NCBI RefSeq assembly: GCF_019711195.1
Contig: NZ_CP081299.1
Coordinates: forward strand, 4,438,001 to 4,502,000
Direction: 5' to 3'
DNA length: 64,000 bases
Source: Dyadobacter sp. NIV53
Lineage (GTDB): Bacteria > Bacteroidota > Bacteroidia > Cytophagales > Spirosomataceae
The stretch's first letter is position 1; every line of letters begins with the position of its first letter. Below the pieces are notes generated by a model, which was not told the DNA's origin, searched no databases, and worked only from the letters and a program-made list of their open reading frames with translations. Below are positions 17,996 through 26,153 of the stretch, piece by piece. A program made the translations under genes and the position numbers.

Positions 17996-19435
17996 ATGTC
18001 ACAAGAAAGTACCGTAGATACGACTGCCGAAACTACATCATTTAAACCCTCATTAGGGCTGGTCGATGCCACGATGCTCGTCGCCGGAAGTATGATCGGC
18101 TCGGGGATATTTATCGTGAGCGCCGATATTACCAGAAATACAGGAAGCGTAGGCTGGCTCATGTTTGTATGGGCCATTACAGGTTTTATGACACTCACGG
18201 CCGCATTGAGTTACGGTGAATTAAGCGCTATGTTTCCAAAGGCCGGCGGACAATATGTGTATCTGAAAGAGGCCTATAATCCGTTAATCAGCTTTTTGTA
18301 CGGATGGAGCTTCTTCACTGTTATTCAAACCGCAACGATTGCAGCCGTCGCCGTAGCTTTTGCCAAATTTACGGCCTATCTCTTACCCATGTTCAGTGAA
18401 GATCTGGTGGCAATCAATCTTGGTTTTCTTCAAATATCTCCTGCACAATTACTATCACTGGTCCTCATTATCCTTCTGACGTTTATTAATACACGTGGCG
18501 TTAACAGCGGCAAAATTATCCAGACTACTTTCACCTTAACCAAGCTTTTAAGTCTTCTTGGCCTTATCGTTTTCGGACTGATTTTTATGGTTCCTGAAAT
18601 ATGGAATACCAATTGGGACGCATCTGCCATGTGGGACCTGCACAAACTGAATGTCGATGGCAGTATTGAATCCTATACTACTATTGCTGCTTTTGGCGCC
18701 ATTGCGGCTTCCATGGTAGGTTCTATTTTCAGCAGCGATTCCTGGAATAATGTGACTTTTATTGCCGGAGAAATTAAGAATCCGCAACGTAATATCGGGT
18801 TGAGCCTTGCCTTAGGAACCATCATCGTGACGGTTATCTATTTGTTGACCAATGTCATGTATACCGGCGTTTTGTCTTTACAGGAAATCGCATCCGCAGA
18901 TAAGGATCGCGTGGCAGTCAGTGCATCACATGTCATTTTCGGAAGTGCCGGAACGATCATAATCGCAGTTATGATCATGATTTCTACATTTGGCTGTAAC
19001 AATGGGCTGATTATGTCAGGAGCAAGGGTATATTATTCCATGGCTAAAGACGGTTTATTCTTCAAAAAGGTAGGTGTTTTAAATAAAAATTCCGTTCCTG
19101 AATTCGGTTTGTGGATTCAATGCGTGATTGCATGTTTGTGGAGCCTGAGCGGGAAATATGGAAATTTGCTGGACATGATCTCTTTCGTTGTAGTTGTATT
19201 TTATATGCTTACTATCGTCGGTATTTTTATACTCCGCAAGAAAAGGCCGGATGCACCAAGACCTTATAAAGCTTTCGGGTATCCTTTCCTGCCAATTATT
19301 TACATTGTAATGGGCATCGCATTCTGTGTATTGCTGATCATTTATAAGCCGGAATATACCTGGCCCGGCTTGATCATTGTATTACTTGGGATTCCGGTTT
19401 ATTATTTGATTGCTAAGAAAGAAATTGCCGCTTAG
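17996..19435 (+). CDS. APC-family amino acid permease, likely hydroxyproline uptake
   Basis: The protein has 479 residues and about 12 hydrophobic segments. The first helix holds the APC signature LVDATMLVAGSMIGSGIFIV, and the second conserved region PKAGGQYVYLKEAYNPLISF is present. The fold is that of Na+ or H+-coupled LeuT-type transporters in the inner membrane. It follows the D-hydroxyproline dehydrogenase by 136 bp, so it probably brings in hydroxyproline or a related amino acid; the substrate is inferred from position. It could instead serve the peptidase downstream by importing released amino acids. Confidence 0.88.
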   Translation: MSQESTVDTTAETTSFKPSLGLVDATMLVAGSMIGSGIFIVSADITRNTGSVGWLMFVWAITGFMTLTAALSYGELSAMFPKAGGQYVYLKEAYNPLISFLYGWSFFTVIQTATIAAVAVAFAKFTAYLLPMFSEDLVAINLGFLQISPAQLLSLVLIILLTFINTRGVNSGKIIQTTFTLTKLLSLLGLIVFGLIFMVPEIWNTNWDASAMWDLHKLNVDGSIESYTTIAAFGAIAASMVGSIFSSDSWNNVTFIAGEIKNPQRNIGLSLALGTIIVTVIYLLTNVMYTGVLSLQEIASADKDRVAVSASHVIFGSAGTIIIAVMIMISTFGCNNGLIMSGARVYYSMAKDGLFFKKVGVLNKNSVPEFGLWIQCVIACLWSLSGKYGNLLDMISFVVVVFYMLTIVGIFILRKKRPDAPRPYKAFGYPFLPIIYIVMGIAFCVLLIIYKPEYTWPGLIIVLLGIPVYYLIAKKEIAA

Positions 19436-19496
19436 CTTACTAATTCAGGATTTTTGAGGAATTCCCAAATATCCCCAACCTTATATTTCCACTCCT

Positions 19497-21053
19497 ATGA
19501 AACTAAGTTTTTATTCTTTATTACTCCTCAGTCCGGGACTTGTATTCGCTCAGGAAATTGATACGGGAGCCATGGCCAAAATCCGGAAGGAAGGTTATGA
19601 TAACTCCAAAGTAAAAGAAATTGCACATCAGCTAACGGACGTGTCCGGTCCGCGCCTCACCAATTCACCAGGTTTTCAGCGTGCTGCCGAATGGTCGGTT
19701 GCTGAGTTGAAAAAATGGGGATTACAGAACTCCCGGATTGAAGAATGGGGCGAATTTGGAAAAGGCTGGCAGGTAGAAAAAAGCTATCTGGCGATGACCA
19801 AACCTTATTATATGCCTTTTATTGCCATTCCAAAAGCCTGGACTTCCGGCACTTCGGGGCCGATAAAAGGTGAAGTAATCATCATTGATATTCAGAATGA
19901 GGAAGATCTTAAAAAGTATGCAGACGGGAAATTGAGCGGAAAGATTGTACTGGTAAAAGGTAATGCCGATACAGACCCTACTTTTAAACCTGATGCAATC
20001 CGTTATACAACCGAAGATCTGGATAAAATGACCAATTCGCAGCCCATGGGACAAGGTAATTTTACTCCGGAGCAAATGGAAAAAATGCGTACAATGCGTT
20101 CTTTCAGAAGTAAAGTAGATAGTACTTTAAAGGCTCAAAAGATCAAGCTTGAACTCGCAGGCCGGAACGGAAAACACGGTACATTTTTTACCAGCAACGG
20201 TGCGTCTTACAAAGGCGATGCATCTCTCGCAGGACCGGCATTTGAAATGTCTCCCGAACATGCAGGGCTAATAACCCGCCTGGTAGAAGACGGTATCCCG
20301 GTAACTCTGGAAGCTGAATCGGCAACAACTTTTTATGATAAAAAGCTGACCACCGGTAATGTTATTGCCGAAATCCCGGGTACGGATCCAAAGTTAAAGG
20401 ATGAAATCGTGATGCTTGGCGGCCACCTGGATTCGTGGCATAGCGGAACTGGTGCCACTGATAATGCTGCCGGTTGCACTGTAATGATGGAAGCGGTCAG
20501 GATATTGCAGGCGTCTGGTTTAAAACCAAAAAGGACAATCCGGATCGCACTTTGGTCAGGTGAAGAACAGGGATTGCATGGTTCCCGTAATTACGTAAAA
20601 AATACTTTTGGCGATCCGCAAACGATGAAACTCCTGCCGGCGCATGAAAAGTTATCAGCCTATTATAATATTGACAACGGGACAGGCCGCATAAGAGGAA
20701 TTTACTTACAAGGTAATGAAGGTCCAAGAGCTACATTCGAAAAATGGCTGACACCGTTTGCGGATATTATCGATCATCCAACCGTTACATCAAGAAATAC
20801 AGGCGGAACCGATCACCAGAGTTTCGATGCACTCGGACTTCCGGGCTTTCAGTTTATTCAGGACGGTATTGAATACAACACCCGCACGCACCATACCAAT
20901 GCCGATACTTTCGAACGGCTGGAAATGGATGATTTGAAGCAAATGGCTGTTGTAGTGGCTGCCTTTGTATATAATACCGCTCAGATGGATCAGAAAATTC
21001 CTCGTAAGGAATTGCCTAAGGCTAAGCCTGCGGCTGCTGGGGTAGGGAGGTAG
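19497..21053 (+). CDS. Secreted M28-family zinc aminopeptidase with PA-like insert
   Basis: The protein has 518 residues with a signal peptide ending at VFAQ. Metal-ligand motifs of M28 are clear: GGHLDSW (His310), GATDNAAG (Asp322), SGEEQGLHGS (Glu356/Glu357), and later Asp in NIDNGTGR and His in TRTHHTNADT. A PA-like domain fills about residues 110-270. It should trim N-terminal residues from peptides in the periplasm or outside. It lies 61 bp after the permease and may belong to the same transcription unit, in keeping with peptide or hydroxyproline scavenging. A hairpin follows at 21072. Confidence 0.9.
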   Translation: MKLSFYSLLLLSPGLVFAQEIDTGAMAKIRKEGYDNSKVKEIAHQLTDVSGPRLTNSPGFQRAAEWSVAELKKWGLQNSRIEEWGEFGKGWQVEKSYLAMTKPYYMPFIAIPKAWTSGTSGPIKGEVIIIDIQNEEDLKKYADGKLSGKIVLVKGNADTDPTFKPDAIRYTTEDLDKMTNSQPMGQGNFTPEQMEKMRTMRSFRSKVDSTLKAQKIKLELAGRNGKHGTFFTSNGASYKGDASLAGPAFEMSPEHAGLITRLVEDGIPVTLEAESATTFYDKKLTTGNVIAEIPGTDPKLKDEIVMLGGHLDSWHSGTGATDNAAGCTVMMEAVRILQASGLKPKRTIRIALWSGEEQGLHGSRNYVKNTFGDPQTMKLLPAHEKLSAYYNIDNGTGRIRGIYLQGNEGPRATFEKWLTPFADIIDHPTVTSRNTGGTDHQSFDALGLPGFQFIQDGIEYNTRTHHTNADTFERLEMDDLKQMAVVVAAFVYNTAQMDQKIPRKELPKAKPAAAGVGR

Positions 21054-21071
21054 GTTCAAATTAAACGCAAT

Positions 21072-21118
21072 GAACGCAAAGGGTTTTCGCAATGGGCGCG
21101 AAAGGTCTTTGCGTTTTT
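21072..21118 (+). terminator. ACGCAAAG-type hairpin after the M28 gene
   Basis: GAACGCAAAGG (21072-21082) pairs with GTCTTTGCGTTTTT (21105-21118), with a second inner stem TTTTCGC/GCGCGAAA. The right arm ends in five T's, so it can act as a terminator. Similar ACGCAAAG hairpins occur at 35006-35085. Confidence 0.6.
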
Positions 21119-21159
21119 GTTGGTTCGCAGTCGTCAACGTTGACCGATGTAAATCTCAG

Positions 21160-21315
21160 CTACTTATTTAACTTAGGAAGTCCGGTTTTTGCCAAGATTT
21201 CGTTCGCCTTTTTAAGCTTTTCAGGAAATAATACTTTCCCTCTAAACTGTTCCAGATTTTTATCAAAAACGATGATCGGAACTTTTGATTTATTTAATTC
21301 ATCTATTTTCATCAT
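21160..21315 (-). CDS. 51-residue small protein coupled to the DUF6934 gene
   Basis: This short frame starts at ATG 21315 (MMKIDELNKS) and ends at TAG 21160-21162. Its start overlaps the stop of the DUF6934 gene as ATGA, the typical arrangement for translational coupling. The sequence (VPIIVFDKNLEQF, GKVLFPEKLKKANEILAKTGLPKL) has balanced charge, an amphipathic second half and no signal peptide, and reads like a genuine small protein. I do not recognise a named family. The two-gene pair resembles toxin-antitoxin layouts in size and overlap, but the function is unknown. Confidence 0.65.
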   Translation of the reverse strand: MMKIDELNKSKVPIIVFDKNLEQFRGKVLFPEKLKKANEILAKTGLPKLNK

Positions 21316-21770
21316 TCAAATCGGTTAACTTTTTTTGTCATCAAGAAGGCTTCATATTCCTCTCCAATAATAAATTCTTCCCAATTTCCTTCTTGGTTAT
21401 AGCCAAATATAACGAAATCCTCTGAAATTTCTGTTAAGTTATTTGTGATTCCCATTCTATACAATCTTGTTCTCACTGCGGTGCTTCCGGTAGCCACAAT
21501 CCATGCGTTTGGATGCTTTTCCGTAAATGCGTAAACAGTTGAAGCTACCGTTGCCAGGACTTTCAAACTATCACCATTATTTGTAACCGAAAGATCATCG
21601 ATACTTTTTGTTGCTTCAACATAGTCTCCGAAACCTAAGTTATAAACATTTTCGGTGCTTGTTTCCGTGTACTCGACTACTTTTTTAATTAATCCTTTTG
21701 GCCCTTCACTTGTAAATTGGTAAAATAAAAACAGTTCTTCTGAACGATATAAATACTTGGGTTGCTTCAT
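21312..21770 (-). CDS. DUF6934-like protein of unknown function
   Basis: The protein has 152 residues and no signal peptide. The conserved blocks are FTSEGPKGLIKKVVEYTET, YNLGFGDY, DDLSVTNNGDSLKVLATVA and ATGSTAVRTRLYRMGI. From memory these match the small Bacteroidota family DUF6934, often present in several copies per genome and without assigned function. The HPNAWIVATGSTAVRTRLY region reads like a nucleotide or nucleic-acid handling motif, but that is impression only. It overlaps the 51-residue gene downstream by 4 bp and stands alone otherwise. Confidence 0.75.
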   Translation of the reverse strand: MKQPKYLYRSEELFLFYQFTSEGPKGLIKKVVEYTETSTENVYNLGFGDYVEATKSIDDLSVTNNGDSLKVLATVASTVYAFTEKHPNAWIVATGSTAVRTRLYRMGITNNLTEISEDFVIFGYNQEGNWEEFIIGEEYEAFLMTKKVNRFE

Positions 21771-22023
21771 GTTGATGATTGAGTGCGGATATTTATTTCG
21801 AGTGTTATGTTACTTTGTCTGTTGGACTTTCTACACGAATTTTTATCGAGTTAACATACAAATACAGATTTATCAAGTCCAATTGTAACTTTTTTTGCGA
21901 TCAGTTTGTCACTTTTCTATTATCCGATATGGTTTAAGTTGTTATTCTGTTCCAATTTCAGTCATATAACACCCAATTTGTCTGTAAATATTCAAATTTA
22001 ACTTTCCTACCGACCGTATGATA

Positions 22024-22458
22024 TTAGCTTTTGTCATTCGTAGCCTCAACCCCATACTTTATCGCGGCGACAAGTACATCAATATTTATATCTTTCAGCG
22101 CCTTAAACTTAATGCAATAACCGGTCACACTTGCCTTGCCTAGCTGCTTTCCAAACGTTTGAGCCAGGTATGTCTTATCTTTTATCCCAAGAATGTAGAC
22201 AGAAATTCCGGTCGTGTTTGCGCTCAAACCAATCTGATAAAACTCTCTGGTTTTTCCGCCAGCAAGTTGCATGGTGTAGAAACCATATCCAATATTAGGG
22301 TTCGAAACAGTTTTATTTTCACTGTCTTTACCATCCAGAAACCATAATTTACATCCCGGCATTGCTTGTAGAATAGTGTCGTGCAATGCTTGCATGTCGC
22401 TACGTTTCGGTTCAGGTTGGCTGGTTAAATAGTCTTCGATTTGTGTTTCTATGTCCAT
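22024..22458 (-). CDS. DUF1801 domain protein
   Basis: The protein has 144 residues. The pattern IEDYLTSQPEPKRSDMQALHDTILQAMPG at the start, followed by GYGFYTMQLAGG and FKALKDINIDVLVAAIKYGV at the end, fits the DUF1801/YdhG-like alpha-beta fold, a small cytoplasmic family without a known biochemical role. It is a single gene between two gaps. Some members cluster with stress genes and ArsR/SRPBCC pairs, and such a pair is next door here. Confidence 0.8.
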   Translation of the reverse strand: MDIETQIEDYLTSQPEPKRSDMQALHDTILQAMPGCKLWFLDGKDSENKTVSNPNIGYGFYTMQLAGGKTREFYQIGLSANTTGISVYILGIKDKTYLAQTFGKQLGKASVTGYCIKFKALKDINIDVLVAAIKYGVEATNDKS

Positions 22459-22782
22459 TCTAATTCTTAAAAATATAAATCTGTCAACATTTGTAATTCC
22501 TTAACACAATAATGTTTACTTAAATAATTGGACATATCGCCATTTGATTGCCAGTGCTAGGTTACCGAGTGCGCGGGCCTGGCGAAAAAGCGGGGTGTGC
22601 GTGAGAAATGCGCGTTGAAGCTTTTTTTCGCCTTGACTTTTTTGTTACTTTTTTTGTCAAGAAAAAAAGTAAAAGCACTGGAAGCTGTACCATACTTAAC
22701 CATATCTAATAAGTTGACATGAAGACACGACCACGGTTGAGTTCATTGCCAGCGTTGTGTTTTTGAAAACTTTTTGAACAAA
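22459..22782. repeat. Intergenic region with a TTACTTTTTTT hairpin
   Basis: The 324-bp gap has no gene. TTACTTTTTTTG (22645-22656) and GAAAAAAAGTAA (22661-22672) pair around TCAA, with a longer CTTGACTTTTTTG arm just before. This hairpin type is repeated in many Bacteroidota intergenic regions. A GC-rich patch (22567-22620) precedes it. It could end transcription in both directions. Confidence 0.6.
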
Positions 22783-23283
22783 TTATTTCCGCAACAGAGT
22801 TGCTAATAACTCTTCCAAGCCATTCAACGTCATTGTAAACCCTTCTTTGAAGCCCATTTCAATCATCTTCTCCATGCGTTCAAGGGATTCATTGTAAATA
22901 GAAACACTGACTTTTGTCTTTCCGCTTTCTTCGCTGAAACTCAGATCCCATTCAGAACCAGGCAATTGAGGATTTTCATTTTCATCTGCAAAAGCATTCA
23001 AAAATTTGAAATTGGTTTTTGGACTAATGGAGGTATATTTTTGAAGCGCCCAACGTTCCTGTCCTTCCGGGCTTACCATTGCATAAAATCTCCGTCCGCC
23101 TTCTTCAAAATTCATCACTTTTGTTTTGGACGACCAGGGTTTTGGTGCCCACCATTGGTCCAGAATTTCCTGTTTGGTGTAAGCATCCCATACCATTGGA
23201 AGTTCGGCGTCAAATTCTCTCGTTATGTACACCGTTTTTGCTGGTTTGTCAACGGTAAAATCAAATAGTAAGTCGTTTCTCAT
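22783..23283 (-). CDS. SRPBCC / AHSA1-like domain protein
   Basis: The protein has 166 residues of the START/Bet v1-like fold. Typical blocks are REFDAELPMVWDAYTKQEILDQWWAPKPW, EGGRRFYAMVSPEGQ and GSEWDLSFSEESGKTKVSV, ending in EGFTMTLNGLEELLATLL. Such proteins bind hydrophobic ligands or help other proteins; in bacteria they are very often paired with ArsR-type repressors. Here the start overlaps the stop of the ArsR gene by 4 bp, so the two are translated together. The ligand is unknown. Confidence 0.9.
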   Translation of the reverse strand: MRNDLLFDFTVDKPAKTVYITREFDAELPMVWDAYTKQEILDQWWAPKPWSSKTKVMNFEEGGRRFYAMVSPEGQERWALQKYTSISPKTNFKFLNAFADENENPQLPGSEWDLSFSEESGKTKVSVSIYNESLERMEKMIEMGFKEGFTMTLNGLEELLATLLRK

Positions 23284-23600
23284 TTTTTCTGTTTTTTAAT
23301 TGTTAGTAATAAATTGTCCAATTGATTATACCTGATCTCCCAAATTTTCCTAAACTGGTTTAGCCATTCATCTACCTCCTTCATTTTTTCAATTTCAAGA
23401 GAGTAGTAAATTTCCCGGCCCTGCTGTTCCTGTTTTATCAATTCGCATTCAGTAAGTATGCGAAGGTGTTTAGAAACAGATTGCCGGGTCGTGTTAAAAT
23501 TGTCGGCAATAGCGTTCGGTGTCATTGCCTGCATGGCGATTAAAGCAATAATTGCCCGCCTTGTCGGGTCTGCTATCGCCTGAAAAATGTCTCGTCTCAT
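23280..23600 (-). CDS. ArsR-family winged-helix transcriptional regulator
   Basis: The protein has 106 residues. The N-terminal block MRRDIFQAIADPTRRAIIALI and the recognition helix region NFNTTRQSVSKHLRILTECELI, followed by the wing GREIYYSLE, are classic ArsR/SmtB. There are no clustered Cys or His ligands, so it is not an obvious metal sensor. It is the first gene of a two-gene operon with the SRPBCC protein and probably represses its own promoter in the gap 23601-23858. That gap also holds a 7-bp stem GTTGGGG/CCCCAAC at 23724-23743. Confidence 0.92.
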   Translation of the reverse strand: MRRDIFQAIADPTRRAIIALIAMQAMTPNAIADNFNTTRQSVSKHLRILTECELIKQEQQGREIYYSLEIEKMKEVDEWLNQFRKIWEIRYNQLDNLLLTIKKQKK

Positions 23601-23858
23601 ATTGTTTAAAAATTACTTACGCAGCCAATCGGTTGCAAATATATGTGCAACTGTTCGGTTTCGCAAGGTTATTGGAAATATTTTTGAAGGGAATGTTTAA
23701 GGTAATTCGAGTTAAGCTGTGTTGTTGGGGCAGTTACCCCAACGGTTTAGTTGTCACCGAATGCTGAAATTTCGATGCTACCGCTCGATTTACTTTTGTC
23801 AGTCAATTGAAATATGTCAGCCCAGGCTTGGGCTATACCTTTTACTTGGAGTCTTGGA

Positions 23859-24224
23859 CTAGTCTCGCGATTTCCCATCAGGATTTTCTTTGGTTTTCCA
23901 CATTCGATATCGATTCGTATTTTTATGTCGAAAATTATCCATGGAGGCTTTAAATTGCCCTATTATTAATATGGCGTCGCTGTTTGTAGGAAGTGTTTCG
24001 TCATCCAATAAATCTAAAAATGATGCAGTGGGTTCGTTAATCAAAAATTCTTTTAGTTGAGTTAGAACTCGATTTACATTTTTGACTTTAAATGGATTAA
24101 GTGCATCATCTGGTTTCTTTTTAGAAAATTCTTTCATTTCTAAATAAATTGATTCCGCTAATTCATTTAGCATTTCAAATTTAGTAATTTCTGCATCGGT
24201 TGGTAACACTTCGAGCTTTGTCAT
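23859..24224 (-). CDS. Short paralogous partner C of the nuclease operon
   Basis: The protein has 121 residues, no signal peptide, and unknown function. It is clearly related to the gene before it: DALNPFKVKNVNRVL (residues 40-54) and LPTNSDAILIIGQ (78-90) match DALNVFKLKLVNQVL and LPTNSDVTLVLSQ there, with a helix-rich plan in between. Its start overlaps the upstream stop as ATGA, so it is translationally coupled. It is the third and last gene of the nuclease operon. The acidic DLLDDE stretch and helical outlook suggest a protein-binding role, for example subunits of a hetero-oligomer or inhibitors of the nuclease. No family is recognised. Confidence 0.75.
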   Translation of the reverse strand: MTKLEVLPTDAEITKFEMLNELAESIYLEMKEFSKKKPDDALNPFKVKNVNRVLTQLKEFLINEPTASFLDLLDDETLPTNSDAILIIGQFKASMDNFRHKNTNRYRMWKTKENPDGKSRD

Positions 24225-24616
24225 TTTTTTATATTTTTAGGTGGATAAGTTTCGATTTTCGTCCCCTTCCAACACCAGTATAATTTCGCCACACTTCCGC
24301 TAGTGGTATATTCTATTTTTGAGAAAATATTTTCTTCTCGTAAGCTTTCCATACAATTAATGTACTGGGACAAGACTAGTGTAACATCGCTGTTGGTTGG
24401 AAGGTCATCTTCATTAAAAATAATAAAGTCACTAAATGGTTTATATTCTTTTCCCAAAAGTTCATTTGTTCTTACTAAGACTTGATTAACTAATTTAAGT
24501 TTGAAAACATTTAATGCGTCTGTGTAAGATTTTTTTGATAGCGACGAAATCTCTTCATGAAGCCCTTCAAGTTGGTTTAATATTTTTTTGAAGTCATCAA
24601 TATTTGAATTGTTCAT
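24221..24616 (-). CDS. Short paralogous partner B of the nuclease operon
   Basis: The protein has 131 residues from ATG 24616 (MNNSNIDDFK), 10 bp after the nuclease stop. A longer frame reaches 24679 but would overlap the nuclease by 50 bp, so the shorter start is preferred. The plan is an N-terminal helix pair (FKKILNQLEGLHEEISSLSKK), the shared DALNxFKxKxVNxVL block (33-47), the shared LPTNSD block (72-77), then a unique C-terminal tail with KLYWCWKGTKIETYPP that its paralogue lacks. No catalytic motif is seen and the family is not recognised. Tandem duplication followed by divergence is the simplest origin. Confidence 0.75.
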   Translation of the reverse strand: MNNSNIDDFKKILNQLEGLHEEISSLSKKSYTDALNVFKLKLVNQVLVRTNELLGKEYKPFSDFIIFNEDDLPTNSDVTLVLSQYINCMESLREENIFSKIEYTTSGSVAKLYWCWKGTKIETYPPKNIKK

Positions 24617-24626
24617 AATTATTTTT

Positions 24627-26000
24627 TTAAGAAGGGCATGCCCTTGTGAACTCAATATATTTTTTCTTGATAATATCAATTGGGTTCCGTTGTTTACTCT
24701 CGAAAACCTGAGCCATTTGTTTTAAATCCATATCATCCAAAATCAAAATGCACTTTCTATGCGCGGACCACAAATCGATAATGTTTCGTTTTACCTTATC
24801 TGGTGGCCGGTTTCTTGTGACTATAATTCCAAATTTTCCAAATTGTTCTTTCAAATATCTATTTAATTGTAAAACATGTTCTTGCTTTACTTCATGAACA
24901 TTTTTTAGTTCCATTACAATTTGAGTACAGCTATAAGTTTCATAAATTTCTTTCAGAAAGTCGTAAGATTTATTATTGTAGAATATTAAGTCCCGTATTT
25001 GCACTCCCGATTCGGTTCTGCTTTGTTCCTGAGCGAAATCTAAGTGTGGGTACACCATAGAAGTCATTAGTTGGCATACATTGTCTTCAAACTTCCTGTC
25101 TGCATTATCAATTTTTCCGGTTGGCAGTTTTGTGATTGTTGAGATTTTTCTTTTTGCAGATGTGATCGGAATTTGATGAAATAGAGGATCATTTTTACAA
25201 TTATCCAATTGCTTTTCTCTAATTGCGGTATACGCTTGGACAATATCATAGTTCTGCCGGTTGAAATTCAGAAGTTTAATTTTATCTGGAAATACATCAC
25301 CCTCTTTTTGAATATTTTTAGTGTAGTAATTATCAAAGTAATCGTCAGTATTGATCCATGGTATATGCCTTAGCCATCTTTTTGGTGTGAATAGTATCGG
25401 CTTTTTTGTGTTAGGGTTTAAAGGTAAATGAGTATCCTCATCACCAAAAGAGTTTGTCTTAGAATTGTAAAGGTTTTTCAATGTAACTTTTTCAATTGGA
25501 ATACCGTATTTTTCTGATTGCTCAATTGTAAAATCAATCAGAAAGGATTGAATAAAATTGCATGCTATATCACTTACCCTATCTTTTGAAAAATTGTCAA
25601 CTAATAATTGTATTTCTTCAAAATGAATGAATCCCGATTTTTGTATTTGCGGAATTACTGAGAACTGACTTAGGATATTTTTGGCTAGTTTTTCACCAAT
25701 TCTTTTTCCCTCCTTTGTTTTTGAGTTACCTAGCCCGACCTCGTTGCATTCTGATGCTTTAATTAAAAGTTCAATGGCATCCTTTTCTCTGCCTTTTGAA
25801 AGTAGATGGCCTAAATGGTTAAAACTATTGGTTATTAGAAGATGCAACGAATTATCCTGCATTGAAGGTGATTTCCAAAGTAAAAATGGATCTAGGTATA
25901 GTGGTATATCTTCATCAACAAAAGGAATAGCGAAATCCACTTCTTCCTGTGTTATAGGAACATTGTAAAAATCGTTTAGTCTGGGTCTTGTTATGGACAT
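24627..26000 (-). CDS. Unnamed PD-(D/E)XK nuclease-like protein
   Basis: The protein has 457 residues from ATG 26000 (MSITRPRLND); the frame stays open to an ATG at 26060, which would add 20 residues. The N-terminal two thirds are unfamiliar (DFAIPFVDEDIPLYLDPFLLW, later TPKRWLRHIPWINTDDYFD). The C-terminal third carries a restriction-endonuclease fold pattern: Glu305 in RKFEDNV, Asp337 in QIRDLIFY, Glu364-x-Lys366 in IVMELKNV, and a RecB/Cas4-like QxxxY motif (Gln378-Tyr382) in VLQLNRYL. It therefore probably cuts DNA or RNA. It heads an operon with two short paralogous proteins. There is no signal peptide, and base composition is more AT-rich than the surrounding housekeeping-type genes. 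A defence or anti-mobile-element role is likely but unproven; it could also be a decayed methylation-dependent restriction enzyme. Confidence 0.75.
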   Translation of the reverse strand: MSITRPRLNDFYNVPITQEEVDFAIPFVDEDIPLYLDPFLLWKSPSMQDNSLHLLITNSFNHLGHLLSKGREKDAIELLIKASECNEVGLGNSKTKEGKRIGEKLAKNILSQFSVIPQIQKSGFIHFEEIQLLVDNFSKDRVSDIACNFIQSFLIDFTIEQSEKYGIPIEKVTLKNLYNSKTNSFGDEDTHLPLNPNTKKPILFTPKRWLRHIPWINTDDYFDNYYTKNIQKEGDVFPDKIKLLNFNRQNYDIVQAYTAIREKQLDNCKNDPLFHQIPITSAKRKISTITKLPTGKIDNADRKFEDNVCQLMTSMVYPHLDFAQEQSRTESGVQIRDLIFYNNKSYDFLKEIYETYSCTQIVMELKNVHEVKQEHVLQLNRYLKEQFGKFGIIVTRNRPPDKVKRNIIDLWSAHRKCILILDDMDLKQMAQVFESKQRNPIDIIKKKYIEFTRACPS

Positions 26001-26153
26001 GCTATGTTTTAATGTCGGGAAACTTTGTAATATGCGAAAGTTTTGCTCGACTATTCGCATTTATGTAAATATTATAAGTTGTTATTGAACTGAATTAATT
26101 AATCGGCAATGCCACTCTTTTGCCGATTAATCTTAAATCTCGAAATCCAATCC

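Noticed and set aside
21092..21328. Plus-strand frame of 78 codons after the M28 gene
   Set aside because: It runs through a hairpin repeat and is antisense to the better-supported 51-residue gene that overlaps the DUF6934 stop.
23721..23743. Terminator between the nuclease operon and the ArsR gene
   Set aside because: A 7-bp stem (GTTGGGG/CCCCAAC) is present, but there is no T-run on the minus strand, so it is only mentioned.
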